Origin: Oscillospiraceae bacterium
GTDB taxonomy: Bacteria > Bacillota > Clostridia > Oscillospirales > Ruminococcaceae
Assembly (NCBI GenBank): GCA_022768245.1
Contig: JALEMR010000026.1
Span: 1 to 32,495, forward strand
Direction: 5' to 3'
Length of the DNA stretch: 32,495 nucleotides
Part shown: positions 1-10,800 of the stretch, piece by piece
How the letters are laid out: the number at the start of each line of letters is the position of its first letter
Position numbering within the stretch: the stretch's first letter is position 1
The notes under the pieces: generated by a model
Told to the model about the DNA's origin: nothing
Databases searched by the model: none
The model's input: the letters and a program-made list of their open reading frames with translations, nothing else
Position numbers and translations under genes: made by a program

Positions 1-1
1 G

Positions 2-283
<282 letters not shown>

Positions 284-351
284 TGGGCTGCCTTGCAAAA
301 GCTCGCTGCATGGCGTGACGTACCCAATAAGGTACGATTGGAGGATATATT

Positions 352-2436
352 ATGCCAAGAGATTGTTCACTTGAAATGACTCGTAATATTGGTATAATGG
401 CTCACATTGACGCGGGAAAGACAACCACTACCGAGCGTATCCTGTACTATACAGGCATCAATCACAAGATCGGTGAGACACACGATGGTACCGCAACAAT
501 GGACTGGATGGCTCAGGAGCAGGAAAGAGGTATCACGATCACCTCTGCTGCGACAACAGCCTTCTGGAAAAACCACAGAATCAATATTATAGATACCCCC
601 GGCCACGTTGACTTTACAGTTGAGGTTGAGCGTTCTCTGAGAGTACTCGACGGATCTGTAACGGTCTTCTGCGCAAAGGGAGGCGTTGAGCCTCAGTCTG
701 AGACCGTTTGGCGTCAGGCTGACAAATATCAGGTTCCCCGTATGGCTTATGTTAATAAGATGGATATCATGGGAGCCAACTTCTATCGTGTTGTTGACAT
801 GATGAAGGACAGACTTAAGTGTAATGCTGTTCCCATTCAGCTGCCTATCGGCTCTGAAGAGGACTTCAAGGGCATTATCGACTTAGTTGAAATGAAGGCT
901 TACGTTTACTACGACGATGTCGGAAATGACGTAAGAGTTGAAGATATCCCCGAAGATATGATCGACAAGGCTAACGAGTACCGCGACGCTCTTATCGAAC
1001 ATGTTGCTGAAATGGACGACGAGCTGATGGAAAAGTATTTCGCAGGTGAGGAGCTCACTATCGACGAGATCAAGTCCACTATCAGAAAGTCTACAATTGC
1101 CAATAAGATGGTACCTGTTACCTGCGGTACTTCTTACAAGAACAAGGGCGTTCAGAAGCTCCTTGACGCAGTTGTTGACTATATGCCGTCTCCTATCGAC
1201 ATTCCTCACATCAAGGGAATCAACCCCGATACAGGCGAGGAAGTTGAAAGAGAATCCAGAGATGACGCTCCTTTCGCAGCTCTGGCATTCAAGATCGCTA
1301 CCGACCCCTTCGTTGGTAAGCTCTGCTTCTTCAGAGTTTACTCCGGTACTCTCGAGGCAGGCTCCGCAGTCCTCAATGCAAATAAGGACAAGCCCGAGAG
1401 AATGGGCCGTGTGCTCCAGATGCACTCCAACCACAGAAAGGACGTAGATACTTGCTATGCAGGTGATATCTACGCTTGCGTGGGTCTTAAGAATACAACT
1501 ACGGGTGATACGCTCTGCGATCCTAAGTACCCCGTTGTTCTCGAATCCATGGAATTTGCCGATCCTGTTATCCAGCTCGCTATCGAGCCTAAGACTAAGG
1601 CAGGTCAGGAAAAGATGGGTATCGCTCTTGCAAAGCTTGCTGAAGAGGATCCTACCTTCAAGACATGGACCGACGAGGAAACCGGTCAGACTATCATCGC
1701 AGGTATGGGTGAGCTCCACCTCGATATCATCGTAGACAGAATGCTTCGTGAGTTTAAGGTAGAGGCTAACGTAGGTGCTCCTCAGGTTGCTTACAAGGAA
1801 ACTATCAAGACTCTCGCAGACGTTGACCACAAGTACAAGAGACAGTCCGGCGGTTCCGGTCAGTACGGTCACGTTAAGATCAAGGTTGAACCCAATGAGT
1901 CCGGTAAGGGCTACGAGTTCATCAATGCCGTTGTCGGCGGTGCAATTCCTAAGGAATTTATCCCCGCTGTTGACAAGGGTATCCAGGGCGCTATGAAGGC
2001 GGGCGTTCTCGCAGGCTATCCTGTTGTGGACGTTAAGGTAACCCTTTACGACGGTTCTTATCACGAGGTCGACTCCTCTGAAATGGCTTTCTCCATCGCA
2101 GGTTCTATGGCGTTCAAGGAAGCTATGAGAAAGGCAGATCCCTGCATTCTCGAGCCTATCATGAAGGTTTCCGTTACCGTTCCCGATGATTACACCGGTA
2201 CCGTTATCGGCGACTTAAGCTCCAGAAGAGGTCAGATCCTCGGTCAGGAAACAAGACCCGGCGCAGTTCAGGTCGATGCTCTTGTTCCTCTGTCCGAAAT
2301 GTTCGGTTATTCCAACGACCTTCGTTCCAATACTCAGGGACGTGGTCAGTATACTATGGAGCCTCACAGCTACATCGAAGTTCCTAAGAACATCGCTGAG
2401 AAGATCATGTCTTCCAGAGCAAAGAATAACGACTAA
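352..2436 (+). CDS. fusA: Elongation factor G
   Basis: EF-G is the cytosolic translational GTPase that drives tRNA-mRNA translocation and, with RRF, ribosome recycling. The 694-residue product has the normal family length. Visible motifs are the P-loop AHIDAGKT at about residues 17-24, the switch I region with [17 protein letters not shown], and NKMD. Domain II follows, then domains III-V, with the domain IV signature [11 protein letters not shown] and the C-terminal SSRRGQI segment. The start ATG is preceded by a strong GGAGG (about 340-345). It sits between rpsG and tuf. It uses ATC and ATT for isoleucine with few ATA codons, unlike the membrane genes later in the window, which fits high expression. 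Confidence 0.98.
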   Translation: MPRDCSLEMTRNIGIMAHIDAGKTTTTERILYYTGINHKIGETHDGTATMDWMAQEQERGITITSAATTAFWKNHRINIIDTPGHVDFTVEVERSLRVLDGSVTVFCAKGGVEPQSETVWRQADKYQVPRMAYVNKMDIMGANFYRVVDMMKDRLKCNAVPIQLPIGSEEDFKGIIDLVEMKAYVYYDDVGNDVRVEDIPEDMIDKANEYRDALIEHVAEMDDELMEKYFAGEELTIDEIKSTIRKSTIANKMVPVTCGTSYKNKGVQKLLDAVVDYMPSPIDIPHIKGINPDTGEEVERESRDDAPFAALAFKIATDPFVGKLCFFRVYSGTLEAGSAVLNANKDKPERMGRVLQMHSNHRKDVDTCYAGDIYACVGLKNTTTGDTLCDPKYPVVLESMEFADPVIQLAIEPKTKAGQEKMGIALAKLAEEDPTFKTWTDEETGQTIIAGMGELHLDIIVDRMLREFKVEANVGAPQVAYKETIKTLADVDHKYKRQSGGSGQYGHVKIKVEPNESGKGYEFINAVVGGAIPKEFIPAVDKGIQGAMKAGVLAGYPVVDVKVTLYDGSYHEVDSSEMAFSIAGSMAFKEAMRKADPCILEPIMKVSVTVPDDYTGTVIGDLSSRRGQILGQETRPGAVQVDALVPLSEMFGYSNDLRSNTQGRGQYTMEPHSYIEVPKNIAEKIMSSRAKNND

Positions 2437-2461
2437 TTTTCTACTTTTTTTCAAAAAACTA

Positions 2462-2490
2462 TTGATTTTTTGTTCCATATCTGCTAAAAT
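2462..2490 (+). promoter_or_regulatory. Candidate sigma-A promoter of tuf
   Basis: TTGATT (2462-2467) is separated by exactly 17 bp from TAAAAT (2485-2490), giving a start of transcription near 2496-2498 and a leader of roughly 47 bases before the tuf start. It lies in the 108-bp gap between fusA and tuf, so tuf may be transcribed both from here and by read-through. The spacer and -10 overlap a long dyad described separately. Confidence 0.6.
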
Positions 2491-2509
2491 AGTATTAGTA
2501 GATATGGAA
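2473..2509. promoter_or_regulatory. 13-bp dyad over the tuf promoter
   Basis: The left arm TTCCATATCTGCT (2473-2485) pairs with the right arm AGTAGATATGGAA (2497-2509) over 13 positions with one G-T wobble and an 11-base centre. The left arm lies in the promoter spacer and touches the -10, and the right arm lies just past the expected transcription start, so a DNA operator is more likely than an RNA structure for transcripts starting here. A hairpin could form in read-through fusA-tuf mRNA. No T-run follows, so it is not a classical terminator. Confidence 0.5.
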
Positions 2510-2544
2510 TAAGCTACAATTCTATTATAAGGAGGAAATTTCCA

Positions 2545-3747
2545 CTGGCTAAACAAAAATTTGAAAGAACCAAGCCCCATGTAAATATTGGTACTATCGG
2601 TCACGTTGACCATGGTAAGACCACTCTTACAGCTGCTATCACAAAGTATCTCGCTCTTAAGGGTCAGGCACAGTTCGAGGACTATGCTAACATCGATAAG
2701 GCTCCCGAGGAGAGAGAAAGAGGTATCACAATCAACACCGCTCACGTTGAGTATGAGACTGACAACCGTCACTATGCTCACGTTGACTGCCCGGGCCACG
2801 CTGACTATGTTAAGAACATGATCACAGGTGCTGCGCAGATGGACGGCGCTATCCTCGTTGTTGCTGCAACAGATGGTCCTATGGCTCAGACTAAGGAGCA
2901 CCTTCTCCTTGCTCGTCAGGTAGGCGTTCCCTCTATCGTTGTTTTCATGAACAAGGTTGACCAGGTAGACGACGAAGAGCTTCTCGAACTCGTTGAGATG
3001 GATATCCGTGAGACTCTCGACAAGTATGACTTCCCCGGCGATGATACTCCTATCATCAAGGGCTCTGCTTATCAGGCTCTCGTTTCCGAGTCCAAGGATC
3101 CCGAGGCTCCCGAGTATGCTTGCATCAAGGAGCTCATGGACGCTGTTGACTCCTTCATTCCTACTCCCGCTCGTAACGATGACCTTCCTTTCCTTATGCC
3201 TGTTGAGGACGTATTCACCATCACAGGTCGTGGTACAGTTGCTACAGGTAGAGTAGAAAGAGGAAAGCTCAACCTCAACGATACTGTTGAGATCGTTGGT
3301 CTTACCGATGAGAAGAAGTCTACTGTTGTTACAGGTATCGAGATGTTCAGAAAGCTCCTCGACTTTGCTGAGGCAGGCGATAACATCGGTGCTCTGCTCC
3401 GTGGTATCGACAGAAAGGGCATCGAAAGAGGACAGGTTCTCTGCAAGCCCGGTTCTATTCACCCCCACACTAAGTTCGCAGGACAGGTTTACGTTCTTAA
3501 GAAGGAAGAGGGCGGCCGTCATACTCCTTTCTTCAACAACTACAGACCTCAGTTCTATTTCAGAACAACTGACGTTACAGGCGTTATTACTCTTCCCGCT
3601 GATAAGGAAATGTGCATGCCCGGCGATAACGTTTCTATCGACGTTGAGCTCATCACTCCTATCGCTATTGAAGAGGGTCTCCGCTTCGCTATCCGTGAGG
3701 GCGGACGTACAGTAGGTTCAGGCGTTGTTACTAAGATCAACGAATAA
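2545..3747 (+). CDS. tuf: Elongation factor Tu, apparent CTG start
   Basis: EF-Tu delivers aminoacyl-tRNA to the ribosomal A site as a GTP complex. The frame encodes the full 400-residue protein: GHVDHGKT at 19-26, DCPGH at 81-85, NKVD at 136-139, the beta-barrel domains 2 and 3, and the C-terminal GRTVGSGVV. Position 1, where other EF-Tu proteins have the Met of [14 protein letters not shown], is CTG at 2545. The frame is closed upstream by TAA at 2527-2529 with no ATG, GTG or TTG between. The first in-frame ATG is residue 92, past the P-loop. A perfect AAGGAGG ends at 2535, nine bases before the CTG, which supports initiation there. Product identity is certain; the start is either real CTG initiation or a base error in this sequence. 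Confidence 0.97.
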   Translation: MAKQKFERTKPHVNIGTIGHVDHGKTTLTAAITKYLALKGQAQFEDYANIDKAPEERERGITINTAHVEYETDNRHYAHVDCPGHADYVKNMITGAAQMDGAILVVAATDGPMAQTKEHLLLARQVGVPSIVVFMNKVDQVDDEELLELVEMDIRETLDKYDFPGDDTPIIKGSAYQALVSESKDPEAPEYACIKELMDAVDSFIPTPARNDDLPFLMPVEDVFTITGRGTVATGRVERGKLNLNDTVEIVGLTDEKKSTVVTGIEMFRKLLDFAEAGDNIGALLRGIDRKGIERGQVLCKPGSIHPHTKFAGQVYVLKKEEGGRHTPFFNNYRPQFYFRTTDVTGVITLPADKEMCMPGDNVSIDVELITPIAIEEGLRFAIREGGRTVGSGVVTKINE

Positions 3748-3771
3748 TCTTACTGAATAGTTGATATTTAA

Positions 3772-3811
3772 GAAGCAAGAGGCAGTTTATCTGCTCCTTG
3801 CTTCTTTTTTT
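3772..3811 (+). terminator. Rho-independent terminator of tuf
   Basis: GAAGCAAG (3772-3779) pairs with CTTGCTTC (3797-3804), with further inner pairing of GGCAG and CTGC. Seven T residues follow. It lies about 25 bp after the tuf stop and ends the str operon transcript. Confidence 0.9.
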
Positions 3812-3840
3812 ATTTCGAGGCTTCTATTATCCGATGCAAA

Positions 3841-4056
3841 CCTGTTACCATATATTCGGGAGCGTCTATTCCGGGCGGTGAGACTGTTGTGGGCAAGAAT
3901 GTCGTTGTGGGAGGCAATGCGTTCATTACAAAATCTATCCCCGAGGGGGCAAGAGTCAGCATAAAAAATCAGGAGCTGCGCTACAATTACGACGCCGCTC
4001 ACCCTATTCAGCGTGCGGAGTTTGAAGTGGACGAGAGCCGGTTTTATGTGATTTGA
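3841..4056 (+). pseudogene. C-terminal remnant of a serine O-acetyltransferase-like gene
   Basis: One frame reads P-VTIYSGASIPGGETVVGK, then NVVVGGNAFITKSIPEGARVS and a charged tail ending ESRFYVI, with TGA at 4054-4056. The repeating hexapeptide pattern and the GGNAFITKSIPEG turn resemble the end of the left-handed beta-helix of CysE/EpsC serine acetyltransferases. No start codon with a ribosome site exists, and only about 70 codons remain of a protein that normally has 170 to 300. It begins right after the tuf terminator and ends just before another terminator, so the rest of the gene was probably lost in a rearrangement that brought the str operon next to it. The family assignment is by eye and could be another hexapeptide acyltransferase. 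Confidence 0.6.
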
Positions 4057-4066
4057 AAGGTACGAA

Positions 4067-4107
4067 AAAACTGCGCAGTCTCTCATTTTGGGAGCCTGCG
4101 CAGTTTT
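4067..4107. terminator. Bidirectional terminator (acetyltransferase remnant / degV)
   Basis: AAAACTGCGCAG (4067-4078) and CTGCGCAGTTTT (4096-4107) form a perfect 12-bp stem with a further short inner stem. A-rich sequence on the left and T-rich on the right allow it to stop transcripts from both sides. It lies 22 bp beyond the degV stop on the minus strand and 10 bp beyond the remnant's stop on the plus strand. Confidence 0.85.
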
Positions 4108-4128
4108 GCTCACTATTATATCTGCGGT

Positions 4129-4998
4129 TCAGTCTGTTCTGACAAACAATATCCCGAAGGTGTCGGGACCGCAGTTGCTGGAAATGGTTGCGGACGCGTC
4201 CGTAACGGTCAGCTCGTTAAAGCCGCAGTATTTTTTCGTTTCCGACTTTATTATCCGCAGCATTTTTACGCTGCAGCCCACATGGGTGACAAATGCCTGT
4301 CTGCTGTCGATATTCTTTTTGCCTTTAAGTTCCTTTTTGATATATGTTCTGCAGGCGTTTTCATAGCTTCCGAGGATAACGGTCTTCGGACGGATATCGC
4401 CGTTTTTCATTGTAAGTACGGGGTGTATGCTGAGTATGCTGCACACTGATTTTACAAAGGCGGATACAAGTCCGTTCCTGTACAGATAATCTGCGTTTTT
4501 GGCAATGAAGGTGGTGGAGACTCTCGGCTTCATCGCTTCAAGCTCCGACAATATCTTCGCGGAGTCACAGCCCTGCGCTGCCAGCTCTGCCGCCCGCAGC
4601 ACAAGGAATCCAAGTCCCGTGGAAAGATGCTCCGAGTCGAAGATATGCACCCTTTTTCCGTCATCGCCCATGAGCTTTATTGCCTTTTCTGCATTTTCGC
4701 AGGAATGGCTGATATGTGAGCTGATAGCCACAAGAATGACCTCGTCATGGCGTTTCAGGCTTTTCTCGAAGGCCTTCTTATAAATTTCGGGCGGGGGAGG
4801 CGCAGATTTTGTCCTGCCGCCCTTTTCCATATGAGAAATTACGTTTTCCGCCGTGATCTCGTCGGTATCGGTAAAAACTCCGCTTTCCGTCTCCACCAGA
4901 AAATACAGTATGTCAATGCCCCGGCTGCGCAGAGTGCTTTTTGGCAGGTCGCAGACGCACTCTGCAAGTATGCCGACTTTTTTCTTTTCCAAAGCCAT
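4129..4998 (-). CDS. DegV family fatty-acid-binding protein
   Basis: DegV (FakB-like) proteins bind a single fatty acid and can present it to a fatty acid kinase; many members have unknown partners. The 289-residue product has the family length, the N-terminal strand and loop VGILAECVCDLP in place of the usual SD.DLP, a middle segment KSAPPPPEIYKKAFEKSLK, the conserved Ser/His-rich loop VAISSHISHSCENA, and the two-lobe layout with VFDSEHLSTGLGFLVL. The start at 4998 follows AAAGGA at suitable distance; an open frame continues to 5085 but runs into the kinase gene. It begins 22 bp after the stop of the upstream hybrid kinase, so it is the last gene of that operon. Why a lipid-binding protein follows two kinases is not known. 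Confidence 0.85.
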   Translation of the reverse strand: MALEKKKVGILAECVCDLPKSTLRSRGIDILYFLVETESGVFTDTDEITAENVISHMEKGGRTKSAPPPPEIYKKAFEKSLKRHDEVILVAISSHISHSCENAEKAIKLMGDDGKRVHIFDSEHLSTGLGFLVLRAAELAAQGCDSAKILSELEAMKPRVSTTFIAKNADYLYRNGLVSAFVKSVCSILSIHPVLTMKNGDIRPKTVILGSYENACRTYIKKELKGKKNIDSRQAFVTHVGCSVKMLRIIKSETKKYCGFNELTVTDASATISSNCGPDTFGILFVRTD

Positions 4999-5020
4999 TT
5001 CACATATTCCTTTCCGAAGC

Positions 5021-7798
5021 TTATTTTTTGATCTTTTCGAATATTGCGTCAGCCTTTTCCGCTGCGCTGTCGTATTCAAAATCATCCACGTCGGCTTTTA
5101 TCCCGTCAAACAGCGGCTTTAAGGCAACATCTCCCACTGCATACACGGAAGCTTCTTCGCATATCTTTGAGACCTCGTCGCTGTCAAAGCCTTCGCAGGC
5201 AGCCTTTATCCTTTCGATAAGTTCTCCCGCCTTTTCCGCAGTTATCGAGGTGAGCGGCGCTGTATCGGGCTTTTCGGGCGCTTCCTCGGCGGGCGGAGCA
5301 GCTATGTTCAGATACTTCCGTCCCAGCTCTGCAACCTTAAGATACATGTCAAGCATAGCGCTGTTCTTTTCTTCGATAAGGCTGTAATTCTCCGCCTTTC
5401 CTGCCAGCTCCAGCTCCTTTGCAAGCTCGGAAAGCGGCTTCGAGCCCACGGTCAGCGATGAGCTTTTCAGAGCATGGACCTCGATAACGTAATTTTTCCA
5501 GGATTTTTCATCGAAAAGCTTCCGGATATACTCATGCTTTTCGGGAGTCTTGCGGACATACACCTCCAGTATCTCGTTATATGCGTCTGTATCTCCGCCT
5601 GTGTAGGTGAGTCCCGTTTCGGGATCGAGAAGCTCCGACCTGACGGAGGGCTTATCATTTGGCTTAGCCTGCTTTCTTCGGTCTGATGCGGCGCGGCGCT
5701 CGTTTCTGGAGGACGGCGCCTGTATAAGCTCTCTGGGCAGCCATGTTTTCAGGACTCTGTCCAGAGCGGAAAGCTCTATAGGCTTTGCGATGAAGTCATT
5801 GAGTCCCGCTTCGATATACATATCCCTTACGCCGTTTACCGCATTTGCCGTCAGCGCGATGATAGGCAGATCCTTATAGTAAGAGCCATCCATGCTCCGA
5901 ATCTCCTTTGTGGCTTCGATACCGTCCATTTCGGGCATCATATGATCCATAAATACGATGTGGATATCCTTTGAACGGAGCATGGATATGGCAGCCCGTC
6001 CGCTGTCCACGGTGAGCACCTGCATATGATAGGGACGCATAAGTCCAACCGCTACCTTAAGATTGATGATATTATCATCGACGATAAGCACTCTTGCCTT
6101 AGGCGCCACAAAGCGCACAGCAGAATTTCTCCGCTCGTTGATATTTACTAGCAGCTTTTCGTTGTTGAAAACGGAAGCGGCTGTCATCACATAAAACGGC
6201 TTGTAAATGCACTTCATCTTCGGGGGGAGCTCTATTGCGTTGAGTCTGTCCTGAACGATGACTATCTCGGTGCCGTCCGACAGACCATCAAAGAAGCTGC
6301 GGTTTGAGGTATATTCCTCTCTGCCCGTGAAAATATGGGTGTATTTTTTCTCCGAGACCGCTCTGTTCAGCGCTGCAAAGGAATCGAACATCTCAAAGTC
6401 GGTGTTAAGCTCCGTCCGCAGCTCCGAGATAAGAGCCGTATACTCCCGGGAGACCCTCGGCATTTCAAATTTTGTTATGTCAATATAGCATGCGGCGTGT
6501 ATCTTTTCGGGCTCTCTGATCGAGACGAAGGGCTTTTCGTCCGAGACCTTCAGCGGGACAACGAATCTGAACTCGGAGCCTTCGCCCTCGGTGCTGGATA
6601 CGTTGATAAATCCGCCCATGGCAGTGAGAAGATTCCGCGAGATAGCCAGTCCCAGACCCGCTCCCTCCACGGAGCGGTTTTTCTTTGTGTTTACCTGCTG
6701 GAAGCTGTTGAACAGCTTTTCAAGCCCCTCGGGAGAGATGCCTATTCCAGTATCTGTTACCGCTACGGAAAGATTTATGCCGTAATCGTGCTTTGTCTGC
6801 GAGACCCGTATCACAACACAGCCTCTGCTCGTGAATTTGATGGCGTTTGTCACGAGGTTTATCATGACCTGACGTATCCTCAGCTCGTCGCCCACCAGTC
6901 CTACGGGGATGTCGGGATCGCACTTGACGATGACCTCTATCGGTTTGTCGCCCTTTCTTGTGAGAGCCATATTTATCACGTCGTTCAGCGTGGAAGCGAT
7001 GTTGAATTCCTCATTTATCAGCTCCATTTTGCCCGATTCTATCTTGGAAAAGTCAAGGATATCGTTTATGATGGAAAGCAGGCTTCTGCCCGAATTCTGA
7101 ATATTGAAGCAGTAATCCCTCACCGTATCGCTTATGTCGTTCTCGCGGAGGATAAGCTCGCACATTCCCACTACGGAGTTCAGCGGTGTTCTTATCTCAT
7201 GGCTCATATTGGCGAGGAAGTCGCCTTTGGTGGTGTTTGCCTGCTGTGCCATGTCTATAAGCTCCGCCTGTTTCTGCCGTGATCTCAGCAGAGTGTAGTT
7301 TATGTAGATGCACACCGCAGTATCAAAGAAATAGGCCATGGGGAATCTGAGCAGATAGGTATCCGAATAGGCATAGCCAAGCTCATGAAGCGGAGACCAC
7401 ATATATATTGCGGTAAATATCCCCAGCAGAATGCTGAAGCCGCCTCCGAAAAGCAGCTTGTAGAAGAAGATGCCTATAGGCGGTACAAGCAGCAGCCAGA
7501 CGATACTGAAGCCGTCCTTTCCGCCCGACACTAAGAAATAGAGCATCATAGCGCCCACGGCTATTAGAGTGGCAACGCTTATTACAGCAAAGCTCTTCCA
7601 TTTTCTGTACACCAGATAATTGATGATGAACCATACGCTCATCACGCCCGTAATGGCGACCATGACGGCAGACTTGGTCGCAATGTTGACTATGCACATG
7701 AACAGAGTGATAAAGCCCAGTGTGATAGTCAGGACGCCTATGGTCCTGCTGTCGGTATTTTCGGCGTCTTTTTTCAGATCCTTTAAAATGTTAAGCAT
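5021..7798 (-). CDS. Hybrid sensor histidine kinase with REC and intact Hpt domain
   Basis: This 925-residue membrane kinase would sense a signal through its membrane region, autophosphorylate and pass phosphate through a receiver to an Hpt domain. About six hydrophobic segments occupy residues 20-170 with no large outer domain. The DHp helix has SHEIRTPLNSV (His200). The ATPase domain has an N-box around Asn318, DTGIGI at 349-354 and GAGLGL at 379-384. Residues 430-550 look like a degenerate receiver. A true receiver at 567-690 has Asp618 in FMDHMMPEMDG and Lys672. The Hpt has His775 in VHALKSSS. A helical tail of unknown role runs 830-925. The start at 7798 follows AAAGGAGG; an upstream in-frame ATG at 7816 overlaps that site. 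It starts 30 bp after the larger kinase. Confidence 0.9.
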   Translation of the reverse strand: MLNILKDLKKDAENTDSRTIGVLTITLGFITLFMCIVNIATKSAVMVAITGVMSVWFIINYLVYRKWKSFAVISVATLIAVGAMMLYFLVSGGKDGFSIVWLLLVPPIGIFFYKLLFGGGFSILLGIFTAIYMWSPLHELGYAYSDTYLLRFPMAYFFDTAVCIYINYTLLRSRQKQAELIDMAQQANTTKGDFLANMSHEIRTPLNSVVGMCELILRENDISDTVRDYCFNIQNSGRSLLSIINDILDFSKIESGKMELINEEFNIASTLNDVINMALTRKGDKPIEVIVKCDPDIPVGLVGDELRIRQVMINLVTNAIKFTSRGCVVIRVSQTKHDYGINLSVAVTDTGIGISPEGLEKLFNSFQQVNTKKNRSVEGAGLGLAISRNLLTAMGGFINVSSTEGEGSEFRFVVPLKVSDEKPFVSIREPEKIHAACYIDITKFEMPRVSREYTALISELRTELNTDFEMFDSFAALNRAVSEKKYTHIFTGREEYTSNRSFFDGLSDGTEIVIVQDRLNAIELPPKMKCIYKPFYVMTAASVFNNEKLLVNINERRNSAVRFVAPKARVLIVDDNIINLKVAVGLMRPYHMQVLTVDSGRAAISMLRSKDIHIVFMDHMMPEMDGIEATKEIRSMDGSYYKDLPIIALTANAVNGVRDMYIEAGLNDFIAKPIELSALDRVLKTWLPRELIQAPSSRNERRAASDRRKQAKPNDKPSVRSELLDPETGLTYTGGDTDAYNEILEVYVRKTPEKHEYIRKLFDEKSWKNYVIEVHALKSSSLTVGSKPLSELAKELELAGKAENYSLIEEKNSAMLDMYLKVAELGRKYLNIAAPPAEEAPEKPDTAPLTSITAEKAGELIERIKAACEGFDSDEVSKICEEASVYAVGDVALKPLFDGIKADVDDFEYDSAAEKADAIFEKIKK

Positions 7799-7828
7799 TT
7801 TTTTCCTCCTTTGCAAGAACGAAAAATA

Positions 7829-10800
7829 TTATGAGAAATACTCCTGCGCTGCCCGTTCGATATTATCCGCTGCCTTTCGGTACAGCTTTATAAATCCGGC
7901 ATGATTTGCGCTGATATAGCCGATATCATTGTTCTCTGCGGCGTTTATCAGCTTTGAAGCTGCGTCCGCAAGCTCTGTCAGACCGACTGCTTCGGCGTCC
8001 TCGGCAGCCTTTTCCAGATTTACGCGGTAGCTCTTGATATCCTTGAAATTATAGTCAAGCTCAAGGTCGTTGCATCTGTTGTTGTCGCAGAAGTCATAGA
8101 CCGCGTCCATATATGCGTCTTCGCCGCCGTCAAGGGCTGCGAGAGCCTTTTCGATATCAAGCCCGGAGCCCACGTCGGCAGAGCCCGTATCCTCTTCGGC
8201 GGAGACATCTCCGTCGTCCTCGGATATCTTTATCATATCTCTGCTAATATGACCGAAAAGACATTTTTCGATATCGTGTCCCGTGAAGGGTTTTGAAAGA
8301 TAATCGTCAAAGCCTGCTTCCAGATAGGTCTGCTTTGCGCCGTGGATAGCGTTTGCCGTCAGTGCGACGAACACCGTTCCCACGCCCAGCTGTTCTTCCT
8401 TTATTTTTTTCAGGGTCTCGATACCGTCCATTTCGGGCATCATATGGTCAAGAAAGACTATGTCGTAAATATTCGTTTTCAGCAGCTCGATACAAGCCTT
8501 TCCGCTTGAAGCGGTCTCCACCTTAGCAAGGGTGCGTTTGAGAAGGCTCTTTGCTACCAGCAGATTGGTCTCGTTATCGTCCACCACGAGTATCCGCACA
8601 TCGGGAGCGGTCTTTGAGGAGTTGTCGGAAATGCTGTCCGCAGACGCTTTGAAGCGCTGCTCGTAATTGCCCATAGGCTCTGCGTTGACTATCCTCTGCT
8701 CCACAGTGAACGAGAAGGTGGAGCCTACTCCGTAAACACTGGAGACGTTCAGCTCGCTGCCCATCATTTTCAGCAGCTGAGCAACGATAGTCAGTCCCAG
8801 TCCCGTGCCTTCGATGCTGCGGTTCTTTTCCTGATCGAGGCGCTGGAAGGAGGTGAACAGCTTGTCCATATCCTCTTCCTTGATGCCTATTCCCGTATCG
8901 GATACGCTGACTTCAAGCCGCAGCATGCCGTCCTGTATCTGAACGACGGTCATCTTAAGGCGGACATAGCCCTCGGGAGTGTACTTGACTGCGTTTGTGA
9001 GGATATTGGTGATTATCTGCCGAAGTCTTACATCGTCGCCGAAAAGCACGGAGGGTATCTTCTCGTCTATTTCGGGAATGAAGCGGAGCTCTTTCTTTTC
9101 CGCCCTTACCCTTATCATATTCACGATATCGTTCACAAGAGAGCTTACATCGTATTCCACGGGAACTATCTCCATTTTGCCCGATTCTATCTTGGACAGA
9201 TCGAGGATATCGTTGATTATCGAGAGCAGCGTTCTGCCTGCGCTCTGGATATTGGCGGCGTATTCCACTATCTGCGGTTCGTCCGATTCGCGCATTATCA
9301 TCTCGTTCATGCCGAGAACGGCGTTGATAGGCGTTCTTATCTCATGGCTCATATTGGCGAGGAAGTTGTTCTTTGCCTTATCGGCGTTGATAGCCTTGTC
9401 GGCGGCTTCGCGGAGCTCCTTGTTGACCTTTTCCTGCCAGCGGGTGAGACTGTGCATTATCGCATTTACTAAGATGATACACAGTGCAAATAAGCATAAA
9501 TAGATAATGTTGGAATAGATCTCGCTGCCAAGGATATACAGCTGATCCTTTACGACAAATACATTAAAGCCCGATACATCCTCTTTCATTGCAAGGCATA
9601 TCTTCATCTGACCGTCGTAATCGGTTATAACAACATACCTTCCGTCTATCTCCGAAAGAGCGGTCCTGTAGCAGATATCCGCGGCGTTCACGGAATATCC
9701 CGGCTTCATCTGATATTCCTCGTAAGGGTGATTGAGGATATTTCCGTCAATATCGGTAAGGAAGGCGTAGCCCGTGTCGGTATAGCTTTCGCTGAGGATA
9801 GCGATAAGCTTGTCAAGGTAATAGTCGATGCCGAGAACGCCGATAAAATTGCCCTTGCTGTCATAGACTATCTTGCTGAGGGTGGTGCAGTAAAGTCCCG
9901 TCTGCTCGTCCAGGTAGGGCGCCGAAACGTTGAAATTATCTCCCGAATTTATGGTATCCACGTACCACTGACGCTCCTCCACATGCCAGCTGTCATCGGG
10001 CTCCCAGCCGTTGTTCATGATGACCGTATGCTCCCATTCGGGATTGCATATGTATGCCACAGAGATATCGTCATGGTTTGACACCACGCTGTCAAGATAT
10101 TCCACCGCCCCGCCGTAATCATCGGTAAAGCCAGGCTGGGAAGCAATGCTTTCGGCGATAACGTCCAGTACGGTCTTGTTTGTCAGCGCCCATTCCTGTA
10201 CCTGATCGGTATAAAGCTCGGTCTCGCTGTTCATTTTGAGGCTGCTCAGTTCGCCGTATGCCATCGTGTTCAGAACAAGGGTGAATACTCCCGTAGCCAG
10301 AAGCACCACCGTCACAAGAGCTATCCTTATCCTGTGGTTTACGGGGCTTTTGTCCTTTTTTCGGTTTGTTTCCTCCTTTTCGGCGGAAACGGCGGGCTTT
10401 GATATGTCGGCGCAGTCGTCCAGCATACGGCTGAGCTCCTTGACGGAATCGCCTATCTCTGCGCTTGCTTCGGTATTGTTCTCGTCCGAGCTGCCGAGTA
10501 TCTCCGCGCGGTTCAATATCCTTGAAAGAGGGCGTTTCAGCTCAAGGGTCAGAGCCTTGATATATTCATTTTTATCGGCAAGAGCCTTTTCCGCAGCTGC
10601 TTTTTTACGGCAGACGTATATGAAGAATACTGCCACAGCCGCTGCAAAGACTGCCATTATCAGTGTGATGTACAGAGTATTTCCGCTTAAAATCGAATCG
10701 GTATCTCCGCGGGGAACGCATACTATCAGATACCAGTCGTAGTTTGTCCTGGCAGAGAAAACATTGTAGCTTACGCCGTCGGAGGTGTAATCGAAGGAAT

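Noticed and set aside
883-2064. Long open frame on the minus strand opposite fusA
   Set aside because: It lies wholly antisense to a certain gene, has no ribosome site or recognisable domain, and arises from the codon bias of fusA.
2473-2509. Transcription terminator between fusA and tuf
   Set aside because: The stem is strong but no T-run follows and it overlaps promoter elements, so an operator reading fits better.
2215-3522. 435-codon minus-strand open frame opposite fusA and tuf
   Set aside because: It spans the ends of two conserved genes on the other strand and lacks any family resemblance; codon-bias shadow.
2818-3747. Truncated EF-Tu starting at the first ATG
   Set aside because: The sequence upstream encodes the full conserved N-terminus including the P-loop and a strong ribosome site precedes CTG at 2545, so the ATG at 2818 is internal.
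3761-3964. Small gene overlapping the tuf terminator
   Set aside because: The frame runs through the terminator hairpin, has no ribosome site, and another frame shows clear acetyltransferase similarity.
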